Source: Heterotrichella gracilis (taxonomy: Eukaryota > Sar > Xanthophyceae > Tribonematales > Xanthonemataceae). From it: 64,000 nt of DNA. Below are positions 53,733 to 64,000 of this stretch, in pieces. The position numbers were made by a program, and so were the translations under genes. The stretch covers positions 62,001 through 126,000 of the forward strand of contig JAULBX010005442.1 in assembly GCA_032358255.1 (NCBI GenBank), read 5' to 3'. A model generated the notes under the pieces. The model searched no databases. It worked only from the letters and a program-made list of their open reading frames with translations, and had not been told where the DNA came from. Positions within the stretch are counted from its first letter, which is position 1. The number at the start of each line of letters is the position of its first letter.

Positions 53733-56700
53733 ATGGCAGAGCTTGAACAAGAGATTGGGCTCGCCCAGGAGGCCGTCAACAAGCAAGGCGACACCGTACG
53801 ATCCCTGAAAGCTGCGGCAAAAGATGGGAGCGCCACAAAGGTACCCAGTGCTGTTTCGCTTTTGCTGCGGCATCTTGTACGATGTTGCACATGTGCACCG
53901 GTGGGTTGTTGATGGCTGGGTGTTGCAACAGGACCAAGTGACGGAGGCCATAGAACAGCTCAAGCAGCTGAAGATAACGCTTGATGAGAAGCAAAAGGTG
54001 CGTTCATTGGCACAGGTTAACGCATAAGATGGCCGTCACTTAGTAACCGGTCTCACCACAGCGTTCGCACACAAAGCAGCCAGTTACAGCTGTTTCCAAT
54101 GCACGTTGAGACACAGTTAATCACTGCATCTTACGAGCCCTTGGCGCAACCTCCTTTTGACCATGTAAAGTTATTGTCACATCCCATATGCATGCATGCA
54201 GCAGAGGCCCTGCACCCAGCAGCATATGCATGCACTGAGCCCTGCACCACCCCGCAGGCGTACGAGAAGGTGTCTGGCAAGTCCAGCTCACAAAGCAGGG
54301 AGGCCTTCCGAGCGGCAATGGTACGGAAGCACATGCACAGGCTACAGGCGACACCATGAGTCACACCACCGGACACTGGCACTGGCATGGCACTTGTTTC
54401 TACTGCAAACCCGGCCAAATTTACCCTGTTCAACACTACTGCTTGCCAGCTGTGCGATCCACCACTCTAATATACACACACGCGCCGTGCCACCGCAAAT
54501 CGTTCACCCCTTTGCTTGCTCACCACCACCGTCACTAGCAACCACCACCACCATCACCACAAGCACAACCACAACCACCCATGCTGCAGAACAACGTGCT
54601 TGAGCGGCGCATGTTCTACATGCCCTCCTTCAAGATCTATGGCAGCGTGGGCGGGTTCTACGACTATGGCCCCCCTGGGTGCGCAGTCAAGCAGAACATC
54701 ACGCAGTACTGGAGGCAGCACTTTGTGCTGGAGGAGAACATGCTGGAGGTGGGTGGAGGGGTGGGGATGTGTTGGGGAGGGAGGGGGAGAAGGCAGGAGG
54801 GGGGGGACAATGCATGCTGCACAGCGAGGACCGTATGCCTGCATGCAGCGTGGCAGCGCTGCAGCCCCGTTGTGCATGAAGCACTCGAGCACGCGACTCA
54901 AGAGACACCATTATAACGCAACTAGCACACTCCCACATGGCCCTGACGGACGTCACCGCCACACTTCCCCACCCCCCACAACACCCGCCACTTCCCGCAG
55001 GTGGAGTGCCCCGCAGTGACTCCGGAGATCGTGCTCAAGGCCTCTGGCCATGTGGAGCGGTTCACTGACTTCATGGTCACGGACATCAAGACGGGCGACT
55101 GCCACCGGGCAGACCACCTGCTGGAGCACTGCCTGGAGGCGCTGATCGAGGACAGGGCCAGCGGGGCGGCGGCGGTGGCGGTGCGTTTGCAGGGGCTGGT
55201 GGCTGGGTGGTGCATGGTGCAACGGATGTTTGTGTGGGGGGAGCAGATGTGCTGGTGGTGGGGGGTCGTGTGGTGCATGTGGGGGTGGAGATGGGCCGAC
55301 CACCTGCTGGAGCGTTGCCTGGAGGCGCTGATCGAGGGCAGGGCAAGTGGGAAGGCGGTGGTGGCGGTGCACTGGCCGGGGTCAATGGGCTGGTGGCCGG
55401 GTGCATGTGGGTGGTGGGTGCGTTGGGTGGACCACCCATCTCCACCTGCTGGCGCGCTGCCTGGAGGCGCACTTTGAGGACAGAGTTTGGCGGTGGCAGT
55501 GAGTTGTGTTAGGGGATCTATGTAGTGCAAGTGGGGGCAGGTGGGGGGATGCAGTGCATGGATTTGGGGCACTGTCTGCAGGCGCTGATGGGGAGCAGGT
55601 TGAGCATGGGGCAGGGTGGTGCTGGTGGTGCATGGGGCCATGTGGGGCTGGTGGTTGGAGGGCGGTGAAAGCGGCGCCAGGCACGGGCGGGGCGGGGCTC
55701 GCATGTTTATCAGGCATTTGTATTGTTCACTTTTTATTGCTGGGTGAGGCAGTGAGGCACACGCGAGCTCAGGCAGGGTCCTTCTGGCCGCATCATTGCT
55801 GGTTACATAGTCACATGGCAATGATTAATTGATAAAACAAGAAAAACGGGGACGGCATTGTCGCATGTGCCAGTGCATGGCGGGGCCCTCAAACATCCTG
55901 GGGCCTGCCGTCACACCACCACCACGACCCCACATCCACCCCTGGCCTACCGTCATACCACCACCACCACCACCCCACATCCACCCGGCCACCCCGCCAC
56001 CTGCCCCACTCACCCCACCCACCCACACCCCACAGGAGGCGCGCGACCTGCTGGCCCGAGTGGGCGAGCTGACCATGCAAGACCTGGGTGCTGCCCTCAC
56101 CCGCTACGGCATCACTGCCCCCGACACCAAGAATGGGCTGTCCGCTCCCTTCCCCTTCAACCTCATGTTCCGCACCTCCATCGGGCCCAAGGGGGACATG
56201 GTGGGCTACCTGCGGCCGGAGACGGCGCAGGGCATCTTTGTGAACTTCAGGTGGGTGTGTAATGGTGGGTATGGGAGGGCATAATGGTGGTGGTGGGTGG
56301 AGGTGGGTGGAGGGGCAGGGGTTGTGAATGTGGGCGGGTGATGCAGCCCATCACCGTGTCACGGTGGGCATGGCTGCGCTTCCACAACCTGTCCAGAAAG
56401 CTCTTTGTACACTACAAAGGTGGCAAGGTACCCTTTGCCGCCGCCAAGGTCTTCAACTCCGATCCCCACTCTCTGGCCCACGCTACCAACCCCCAGCAAC
56501 CTAATTTTGTCGTCCAAACTCCCAAACCTAACCCCCAGCACCTATTGCACAACAAGCTCTAGTTGCATGACAATCCCCGCACCACCATCCCAGGGACCTG
56601 CTGTACTACAACGGCGGCAGGCTGCCCTTTGCCGCTGCCCAGATCGGCAACTCCTACCGAAACGAGATCTCGCCGCGGGCTGGTCTGCTGCGGGTGCGGG

Positions 56701-59700
56701 AGTTCACGCAGGCCGAGATTGAGCACTTCTGCAACCCAGAGGACAAGGTGGGTGAGGGTGGGGTGGGGAGGAGAGGGGAGGGGAGGGGATGCGAAGTGGG
56801 GAGGCGGAGGCTGAGGGCTTCATGTTGACAGTGGTTGAGCTGTACTAAAATTCCAAGGGCTTGTTGGGTGGGTGTGGGTGCAACCTTCACGGTGGCAGCG
56901 TTGAGCCTGTGATAGTGGGTGGGGTGGGATCACACAGGGAGCGCTGTAGGGTTTCTGGTTTGCACACAGTGACAGGGGTGCACGACATGAGGACCCTCAG
57001 AACCTGCGCAGCATTCGAGCAATCGATGCACCCATACCCTGCCCGCCCACCCCCCACCCGCACCTGCAGAGCCACCCCAAGTTCAAGTCCGTTGCGGGCC
57101 TGACCCCCCTGCTGTACTCGCGTGCCCTGCAAATGGGCGAGGAAAAGAAGGCGCTGCCCATGGGCCTGGGCGAGGCGGTGGAGAGGAAGATCATCGCAAA
57201 CCAAACACTGGCATACTTCATAGGTAGGAGGTGGTAACCACTGTGGGCAGGAAGATCATTGCAATCGGCTCACTGGCATACTTCATAGGTGGGATTGGGT
57301 TACCACTGTGGGGCTAGCTGTTTGCAGGGTTTCATGGGCTTAAAATCATTGTGGGGCTAGCTGTTTGAAGGGTTTAACGGGGTTAAAATCCACCTATGAA
57401 ATATGTTGCCATACGCCACCAAAATGGACGAAGGTACGTACTGTCTTGCTAGGGTACGAAAAGCAAGGCCTGAACCCTGCTAGGGTTTAGTTGTTGTCAT
57501 CGCCTGCAGCACTGTCGACTGTAATTCGAGGCCCTTATGCACACCGTCTGCACTTTCCCGCAACAGAGCATCAACTCATTTCACACTTATGTTCACACAT
57601 TCCCCCAGGCCGCACCCACCTACTTGCCCTGCGCATCGGCATGGACCCCTCCAAAGTTCGCTTCCGCCAGCACCTGCAGCACGAGATGGCGCACTATGCT
57701 GAGGACTGCTGGGACTTTGAGGTGGAGTGCAGCTACGGGTGGGTGGAGTGCGCGGGGCTGGCAGACAGGAGCGCATACGACCTCAAGGTGGGTGGTGTGG
57801 ACGTGGTGGTGTGGTGTTGACAATGGTGCTGGCACTACCCCGAAAGCTACAGTGATCTTTGACATTGGGACCCACCCTGAATCACCCTACTTCCTTGCCA
57901 TGACCCTTCATCCAAGATTGCACCTTGCCATCACTACTCTGTCCCCAGACGATCATTTATTGAGTAATAGCATTTTTCATGTTGATCTCATTTTCTCAAG
58001 GGCGGACCTGACCCCTGCCACCCACCCTCCATAGGCCCACACCGCCATGTCCAAGATCGAGCTGAACGCATATGAGCGCTTCTCTGAGCCCCGCGTGATT
58101 GACCACCTGGCAATCACCGTCAACAAGAAGGAGATGGGCAAGGCGTTCAAGAAGGACGCAAAGGCGGTGCAGGAGGCGCTGGAGGGTGGGTGGCGGGGGT
58201 GGGGTGGGATGGGTGGGGGATGTGCGCCGCGGGTGGTTTGGGGTGAGGTTATGAGTGGAACGGGGGGACGAGGTGGAATGCACTGCTAGAAGGGGAGAGG
58301 GGGCGAGGGGTGTCGGAGGAGGTGGGTGCGAGGACGGTGTACCTAGCGGCAGGCAGGGCACATGCATCAGTAGATCAGTGGTACACATGCAGGCGTCATC
58401 ATCACATGCGCCACACACCGCGCGGCGCATGGGCGCTGAATCCCCCTGACGCCCTCCCCTGTATGGTTGTGCGGAAGGGTTGTGTTGTACTGACTGCTGA
58501 GCTGGCAGCTGGTGTCATGAGCACATGCGACACGTGCCCTATCGTCACATGGTACCATGCTGCACACGCCTTGATGATATAAATGTGCTGATCCCCGATT
58601 GGTCGCTTGCTGTAGGGATGTGCGAGGGTGATGCGCTGGCGTTGGCCGCTGAGCTGGCGGCGGGCAGGACTGGCCAGGTGGCGGTGGATGGGACCAAGTT
58701 TGACATCATCCCCGGGATGGTGGAGATTGCCAAGGAGAAGAAGAAGGTGTCCGGCAGGTGAGGGAAGGGTTTTGGGTGGGGTTTCGGGGAAGGGTTTTGG
58801 ACAGTGTTTGATTCATTAGGATATTTTCACCGGAACAGAATTGCCCTTGCACCTACCCGCCATGCAGCGGCCCTGCATCCCCCCACCCACACACCCTTCC
58901 CGTCACACACCTTGTACCACACATCCAACACCTGAAACCTCTATGCGTGCAGGGCCTTCATCCCATCTGTGATTGAGCCCTCCTTTGGCATTGGCCGCAT
59001 GATGTATTGCATGTTTGAGCACTGCTTCTACAGCAGAGAGGGCGACGACAAGCGGACGGTGTTCAGGTTCACGCCCCTGGTGGCGCCAATCAAGGTGGGT
59101 GGTGGTGGTGGTGGTGAAGTGCGGGGACAAGGCCGCAGAAGTATAGTAAGCAGAGAATAGTAAATTGATAGTTTACTTCTATGACGCTGGTGGCGCCAGT
59201 CAGGGTGGTGGTGGTGGCGGTGGAGTGGAGTGGAGTGGGAGAATGCCGCAGTGTTTAGTTCCATGCCGCTGGTGGGGCCAATAGCTAGGTGGTGGTGGTG
59301 GTGGTGGTGGTGGTGGGTGGGGCAAGCGGGCGGTGTTCAGTTTCACGCCGCTGGTGGCGCCAAACAAGGTGTGGGGTGGGGGTGGCTGGCGCTGGTAGTG
59401 GGGTGGGGAAACTGTGCGGTTTTTGGGCTAAACCCTGAACCTTGAACCCTAACCATCACCTGCAGGTGACGGTCTTCCCCCTAATGGCTAAGGGCGAGCT
59501 CAACGCCCAGTCGGAGAAGATCAGCGCCACGCTCACCGCCGCTGGGCTGAGCAACATCATCGACACAACGGGGACGGCCATCGGGCGGCGATACGCGCGC
59601 ACCGACGAGATTGGCGTGCCCTTTGCATGCACGGTGGACTACCAGACGCTGGAGGATGGCACCGTCACGCTGAGGGAGAGGGACACCATGGAGCAGGTGG

Positions 59701-60012
59701 GTGGGGTGGGTGGGGTTGGGTGAAGGGCTTTTGGTGGGCAGGGTGCAAGTGACGCAGCTGCGCATTCTTTTGGTGTGTGGGTCACCTTGATGGTGGACAT
59801 GTAATTTAATAACTGGAAACTACACATTCGCTGTCTACAATTTGGCAAAATTCCAAAGTCATTTCCCCTCCCTGCAGGTCCGCGTGCCTGTCTCCGAGCT
59901 GCCCGCTGTGCTCCGCCAGCTAGTGGACATGACCCTGGTGTGGGCCCAGGTGAGGGAGAAGTACCCGCTGCAGGAGGCCAAGGGGGAGGAGGAGGATGGG
60001 GAGAAGGCGTGA
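53733..60012 (+). CDS. GARS: Glycyl-tRNA synthetase (class II, with WHEP domain)
   Basis: Predicted 692 residues in fourteen exons (53733-53840, 53932-53997, 54258-54320, 54590-54748, 55001-55180, 56036-56250, 56594-56747, 57070-57223, 57609-57787, 58035-58185, 58616-58757, 58953-59094, 59466-59696, 59878-60012). Attaches glycine to tRNA-Gly. An N-terminal WHEP helix-turn-helix ([20 protein letters not shown] ... [22 protein letters not shown]) precedes the catalytic core. Motif 1 region: [20 protein letters not shown]. Motif 2: [20 protein letters not shown]. Motif 3: [20 protein letters not shown]. The anticodon-binding domain begins [20 protein letters not shown]. This is the eukaryotic alpha2 type. 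An in-frame ATG at 53655 would add 26 residues and might give an organellar form. Confidence 0.96.
55284..55510 (+). repeat. Echoes of GARS exon 5 tail
   Basis: A near-complete copy at 55290-55370 (GACCACCTGCTGGAGCGTTG, CTGGAGGCGCTGATCGAGGGC, GTGGCGGTGC) and a more decayed one at 55425-55510. The originals are at 55110-55186. Confidence 0.92.
56374..56462 (+). repeat. Diverged echo of GARS exon 7 head
   Basis: CTACAAAGGTGGCAAGGTAC and CCTTTGCCGCCGCCAAGGTC parallel exon 7 CTACAACGGCGGCAGGCTGC and CCTTTGCCGCTGCCCAGATC. Translation gives [12 protein letters not shown] against [12 protein letters not shown]. Confidence 0.8.
57247..57296 (+). repeat. Echo of GARS exon 8 tail with donor
   Basis: AGGAAGATCATTGCAATCGG...CACTGGCATACTTCATAGGTGGG copies AGGAAGATCATCGCAAACC...CACTGGCATACTTCATAGGTAGG at 57183. 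Confidence 0.9.
59175..59395 (+). repeat. Three echoes of GARS exon 12 tail
   Basis: Copies at about 59178-59215, 59245-59290 and 59327-59380 of GTGTTCAGGTTCACGCCCCTGGTGGCGCCAATCAAGGTGG. They are separated by GGT repeats, and each keeps CTGGTGG.GCCA and a GT donor. Confidence 0.92.
59291..59317 (+). repeat. (GGT)n microsatellite
   Basis: About nine GGT units within the exon 12 echo array. Confidence 0.9.
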
Positions 60013-61871
60013 AACGGGGAGGGAACCAGAGGGGGGGGGGGGCTACAGGGTTACAGCCATGCAGTGGGGTAAAGAGGGGAGGTACTGCCCGCTGCAGGGG
60101 GCCAAGGGGAGGGGCTGGACATGGCTTGATAGGGGGGGATTGTAGGTAGGGAGGTTGGTATGATAGGGTGCCGTCGATGGCTTTGCGCCATTCCTGCATG
60201 TGAACCACTCGAGCATACTTGGTGCCTGGTGCTGTGGCCCAGCGATCCATGGTATCAAATACCCGCCATGTGAGGGATAGTGGTACCTTTTTGCACAATG
60301 GGAGGCATCCTGACTTTACATTCATGAATCATGAAGCTACCTGTTGGTCACAAGGAGTTTGAACCCCGGACCACAATCATTGCGTTACTGGTCACCATTG
60401 AATGCTGGCATTTGGTTGAGCATGCATGATTGCTATTGAATATCGATGAATTTCGTTTATACAGACCAAAGGCCCAAAACGTTATTTTGGTTATTGCACC
60501 TTCAATCCTGTCTACCGTAACATGAATTATCATGGCGGAAATGTAAACATTGTGGGCATGTTTTAGTAGCATTGCCCCTGCAAACATTGTGGGCATGTTT
60601 TCATTAAGTAGATGTATCGCGCTGTGACCGGCGGACGGTTCCAGCCTGGAACCACTTGGTCCGTGACACGAAGTGGAGACGTTTGTGCACTGGTTTGTGT
60701 GTGAGGTGCATAGTAATGTTATGTACAATATATTATAATAATCATTGCAGACGGGAGCTAGAGCGCACATGTCACATGGCACACACACTTGCATCATATA
60801 TTATATTATTAATCTATATTCACGCACTGCATCAGATTATAATATATTCATGCCCTGCAGTGAATCAAACCTAGTCTAGGCAATGGCAACGGGTACGTAC
60901 CCCAATCAATGCAGCAGCTGTCAGTGCATTTGGCAAATTGAATCGCATATGTCCTTATAAGTGTTTTACAAGCACTGCGCGGCGCTGCATGCCTCGTATT
61001 CACTTACACTCAGCTATTTTACTAGTAAATTTTCGCTTTACAACAGGGCCTGCATGTTTACAATGCAATTGCAAATACAGTAATATTTACTGTCATTAAT
61101 TTATAATAGTACAAGAAAACATCCCCACCCAAGGAGGCAAAAGAAGGCTGAGCAAAAAGAGTGTGCCTGCGCAGTGCAGACTGGATTCTAGGACCTGAAT
61201 AGTAAACGCAATTCAAGAACAATTTGGGGCCCATGGAAAATAACTGCAGCACTGCATTGCGACTTCTTAGGAATGAAAAACGCAAGCTTGGGCCTTCAAG
61301 ATATCCAACTTCTAGGTAGGCACCATAACTTACAAGCGCTACATGACCCGCCAGCCCATTCATGGTAACCATTGCCAGCTATACGATGTACATGTCATAG
61401 CACAAATTGTTTGTCAAGGAAAGATACAGCACTGAGAAGATGTGGCGTTGGATATTGGAAGGGTGTGATACTAAAAAAAAAAAATGAAACACAAATGCTC
61501 TGAACACCAGTAATGGTCCACCAATGGTTCCCTGCTGGTCAGCTGCCAGGGCTGCCCGGGGTGGTTGGGTTAGGGCTCCTACACCATGTGCAACAGGTGG
61601 TGCTGCGTCGGCTTGACAGTAGTTTTGCCATCCAACCGTTGCCCACCAACCAGCCTCAAGCCTTCATGCAGGCAGGTGGAAGTCACGCAGAGGAGAGCAG
61701 CCAGGGGTGGCATATGAGGACACATGAACCACCATCACTCAGGCGTGGGGGTGCACCCTTGCACCGTAAAAACCAATCAAATGATGGGAGTGGTGCTCGC
61801 CCGCCTCCTGAAAGCTACGCCCAAGTTGCATGAGCACTCCCGTCTGGGACACACTGTGGAACAGGGTCATC
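60013..61871. other. Intergenic region between convergent genes
   Basis: Contains the GARS 3' flank with one echo of its last exon (60076-60118), an AT-rich part with TATATTATA motifs around 60725-60850 and an A12 tract near 61470. No supported gene. Confidence 0.4.
60076..60118 (+). repeat. Echo of GARS last-exon tail in 3' flank
   Basis: GAGGTACTGCCCGCTGCAGG.GGCCAAGGGG copies GAAGTACCCGCTGCAGGAGGCCAAGGGG at 59959, again downstream of the stop codon. Confidence 0.75.
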
Positions 61872-63146
61872 TCAGACTGGTAGACAGGCGCTGGATGTGA
61901 CTTGGTAGCTTGGACAAGAGGAGCGGGGCCGCGCGTAGTACATTGAAAAGTTGTGCTCAGTCTCCACAGTCTCCATGATGTACTCCCAAGGCTTGGCGCC
62001 ACTGCGGCCAACCCCTTCAACCCTCAGCCCCATCTCCTTGTGCAGCCATATATCCAGGACAGGCATTCTTATTTCATGAGTTACCCGAGCGCGCAGCCCC
62101 GGGGGAGGGTTGCAGTGGAATACGCGATGGATAAGATTGTCACACGTATCACCCTGGCGCAGCCTCACCATGAGGTCTTTCGCCATGCCTGCAATGGTGA
62201 CAACTGCAGGGTGGTACTGAAGCACTACCACGCGCTGGTCCTGTCCCATGAGCACTGATGCAAGCGCTTTGCACACTCTTGTAAGCCGCCGTGGTAGGTA
62301 CAAAAGCACAAAGGGGTTCTTCAACACAATTGCAGCCCGCTGCTCCTTGGTGTACCCAGCATCCAGCAGCCGGTACAACACAGCACTGACGTTCTGCCCC
62401 ACATCCACGACTTTCAGAGGGCCGTCCGCTGTGCTCATTACGTTGACCACCTCCTTGGCTTGAGCCTTGTGATTCCTAGCTTGTGCTCCAGGAGCCTCTC
62501 GAGGGAGAATGGGCCCCAGTCCAAACTGGTTCCATAGATGCACACTCCCCTGGGGCACAGAGGGACAGTAAACACGATGCGTGGTGTTGACAGCGCTCAA
62601 ACTGCTGACTTAGGGTAACAAAGCAAGTCTCTAAACCCCCTGACAACGGAACCCTTGACACAAAGACCCTGAGACAGGTCACTAAGGGTACTGTCAACCA
62701 GTCTCATGCCGCTGAGGCAAGTAAAAGCTAAACGTGCTGAGTGCTGGAAGCACACAGATAGTGGTGCCCCAGTGCAGGTCACACCAGAGTTATACTGGTC
62801 TGAATGCTGCTACGTACATCCTTGCAATTGCCGCCCGGGCATGCCGCCCCAGTGTTTTTTCAAATATAAGATTTCAAAATCGTTTTTTGAAAAAGGAGCC
62901 TCGCCCGTACCTCGCGTAGGAGTCACTCGTTTTTGGTGTTGCAGCAAATGACTCTTTTGCAGAGGCTGTGAGGTGCAGTCTGAGACTGAAGTGGGCGGGG
63001 AGGAGGGCTTGGCCGTGATAGGGGCGAGCCAGTGCCCCGGCCTGCATACATGCGTATCCTCGCAAGCCGTTCAGTGCCTGGCGGCCCGTGGCAGGCACAC
63101 CTCTGGCCAGCAGGCGGCCACCGACGAGGCCCAAAGATTTCAGCAT
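61872..63146 (-). CDS. mTERF-like organellar protein
   Basis: Three-exon model on the minus strand (63146-62911, 62711-62603, 62549-61872) gives 340 residues in frame. The start MLKSLGLVGGRLLARGVPAT is basic and free of acids, typical of a mitochondrial presequence. The central part has the helical mTERF pattern: VLYRLLDAGYTKEQRAAIVL then KNPFVLLYLPRRLTRVCKAL, that is, an LLxxGxTxEQ helix followed by xxPxLLxxxxxxL. Such proteins bind organellar DNA or RNA. Only about two repeats are convincing, so the protein is short or diverged. The second donor (GTTTGA) is atypical, and the last exon's C-terminus shows no motif. The third exon alone is well supported. Confidence 0.5.
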
Positions 63147-64000
63147 GGTGTAGCGTATGAGCACAGGGCGTTGGTACAGGAGGTTGGTGCTCCTTTAGCA
63201 ATTGTGCTAGGGTATTCCACCCTGGCGTTGGGTTGTGGGTAAAGGTGCGCAGCGGCAGGCTGGTTGGTGACGGTTGTTTGCACGGCTTGTGTTGCCGTGT
63301 GTTTGCAGGCGTCAAGCTAAGGGAAGGCACCTTTTGTGGGGATACAAATATGCGTTTCGGAATGAGTTCGCTTTTCCCTCCCGTTAGTGGCGCCTACGTT
63401 TCTTTGAGTGCGCAAGCCGTTCCGGCCTGGAATAATAATCTCTTCTGTGGGTTTGAACCTAGTTATAACTGTATTCTGAAACGTGGCTGTCATGCACTCC
63501 TTATGCAGCAGCCGTGGCCCCGCGCTTGCATGCCATGCCATGCATGCCATCGAATGCCAGTGCATGCATGCATGTGCCTAGGACGGGTTTCAGCTCACGG
63601 CCACTGCAGTGTGTACACACCTAGGAGTGATAAAAATTGATCCAGTGGTAAGGTGCAAGAAAAGCACAGAGACTGCCTCTGTAGGACCAGCGCCGCGCCA
63701 TCTGGAACCCGGTTGGCCTTAGGCAATAGGGTGTGTGAGCGCTAGGTATACCAATACAGATCACTGCTCAGTCTGCAGGTCCAGTGGCCCAAAAACGATG
63801 TCAGGGAAGCTTTGTGCAGAACAGCACTACGCTACTCACCAAAACTTGCAGAACATTGCATGCATTGTTTTTCTTTTATATTTTATGCGCATACCTACAA
63901 AAGAAAAACAGTGTGGATAATGTAACACAGCTCAGCGCTATAAAAAGTGAAAACAACATTGCATATATGTGCTAGTCAGTTACACTGGGGGGGGGGGGAC
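63147..64000. other. Upstream flank of the mTERF-like gene to window end
   Basis: Promoter side of the last gene. GCATGC-rich stretch at about 63525-63575. A poly-G run ends the window and may be an assembly or repeat edge. No supported gene. Confidence 0.35.

Noticed and set aside
60349-60380. tRNA B-box-like sequence on the minus strand
   Set aside because: GGTTCAAACTCC has one base too many for a T-arm, and no matching A box or acceptor stem was found upstream.

Overview
The window looks like nuclear DNA of a green alga (Chlorophyta, probably a Trebouxiophyceae- or Chlorella-like lineage). Genes are dense and rich in short introns. Coding sequence prefers G/C at third positions. Plant-type telomere heptamers (TTTAGGG/CCCTAAA) are scattered through introns. 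The gene set mixes plastid/organelle families (PPR, mTERF-like, a UPF0174 protein with a transit-like N-terminus) with ordinary eukaryotic housekeeping genes. No rRNA or tRNA gene, CRISPR array, retroelement or virus-like element was recognised.

Fourteen protein-coding genes can be built by joining exons at GT/AG junctions, and every model keeps the reading frame. In order they are: an MMACHC-type cobalamin-processing protein (+, 346-2184); ribosomal protein uL14/RPL23 (-, 3840-4468); a TM9SF nonaspanin (+, 5045-7874); mitochondrial acyl carrier protein (-, 9231-9742); a UPF0174/YaaW-like protein (-, 10800-13471); a sulfotransferase-WW protein ending in KDEL (+, 13890-18682); a degenerate class III cyclase-homology protein with C-terminal membrane helices (+, 19896-24858); a short MAT1/TFB3-like CAK assembly factor (-, 26574-28811); WW-containing trimethylguanosine synthase TGS1 (+, 29412-33585); a METTL24-type membrane-anchored methyltransferase-like protein (-, 35073-36614); an unidentified 406-residue protein (-, 37858-40773); a large PPR protein (+, 41681-49222); glycyl-tRNA synthetase (+, 53733-60012); and an mTERF-like organellar protein (-, 61872-63146). 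Four divergent pairs share short putative promoters: uL14/TM9SF, UPF0174/sulfotransferase, MAT1/TGS1 and unknown/PPR.

The most striking feature is structural. From about 15 kb to 60 kb, seven neighbouring genes carry introns, and some 3' flanks, that hold decayed copies of the adjacent exon edge together with its splice site. I call these exon-boundary echoes. Some are arrays of three or four copies, often spaced by CCCTAAA-like repeats. The first five genes show none. At least one echo, in TGS1, is a complete in-frame 51-nt cassette with both splice sites. This suggests introns that lengthen by repeated tandem duplication across exon-intron junctions.

The genes do not form one pathway. Functional themes are organelle gene expression (PPR, mTERF-like, glycyl-tRNA synthetase with a possible dual start), mitochondrial and cofactor metabolism (acyl carrier protein, MMACHC), the secretory pathway (TM9SF, KDEL-tailed sulfotransferase, METTL24-like) and transcription/RNA processing (MAT1, TGS1). 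Long non-genic stretches are at 2185-3839, 7875-9230, 9743-10799, 18683-19895, 24859-26573, 33586-35072, 36615-37857, 49223-53654 and 60013-61871. They contain microsatellites, palindromes, one dispersed (TTTC)n-tailed repeat pair and one strongly G-poor tract.
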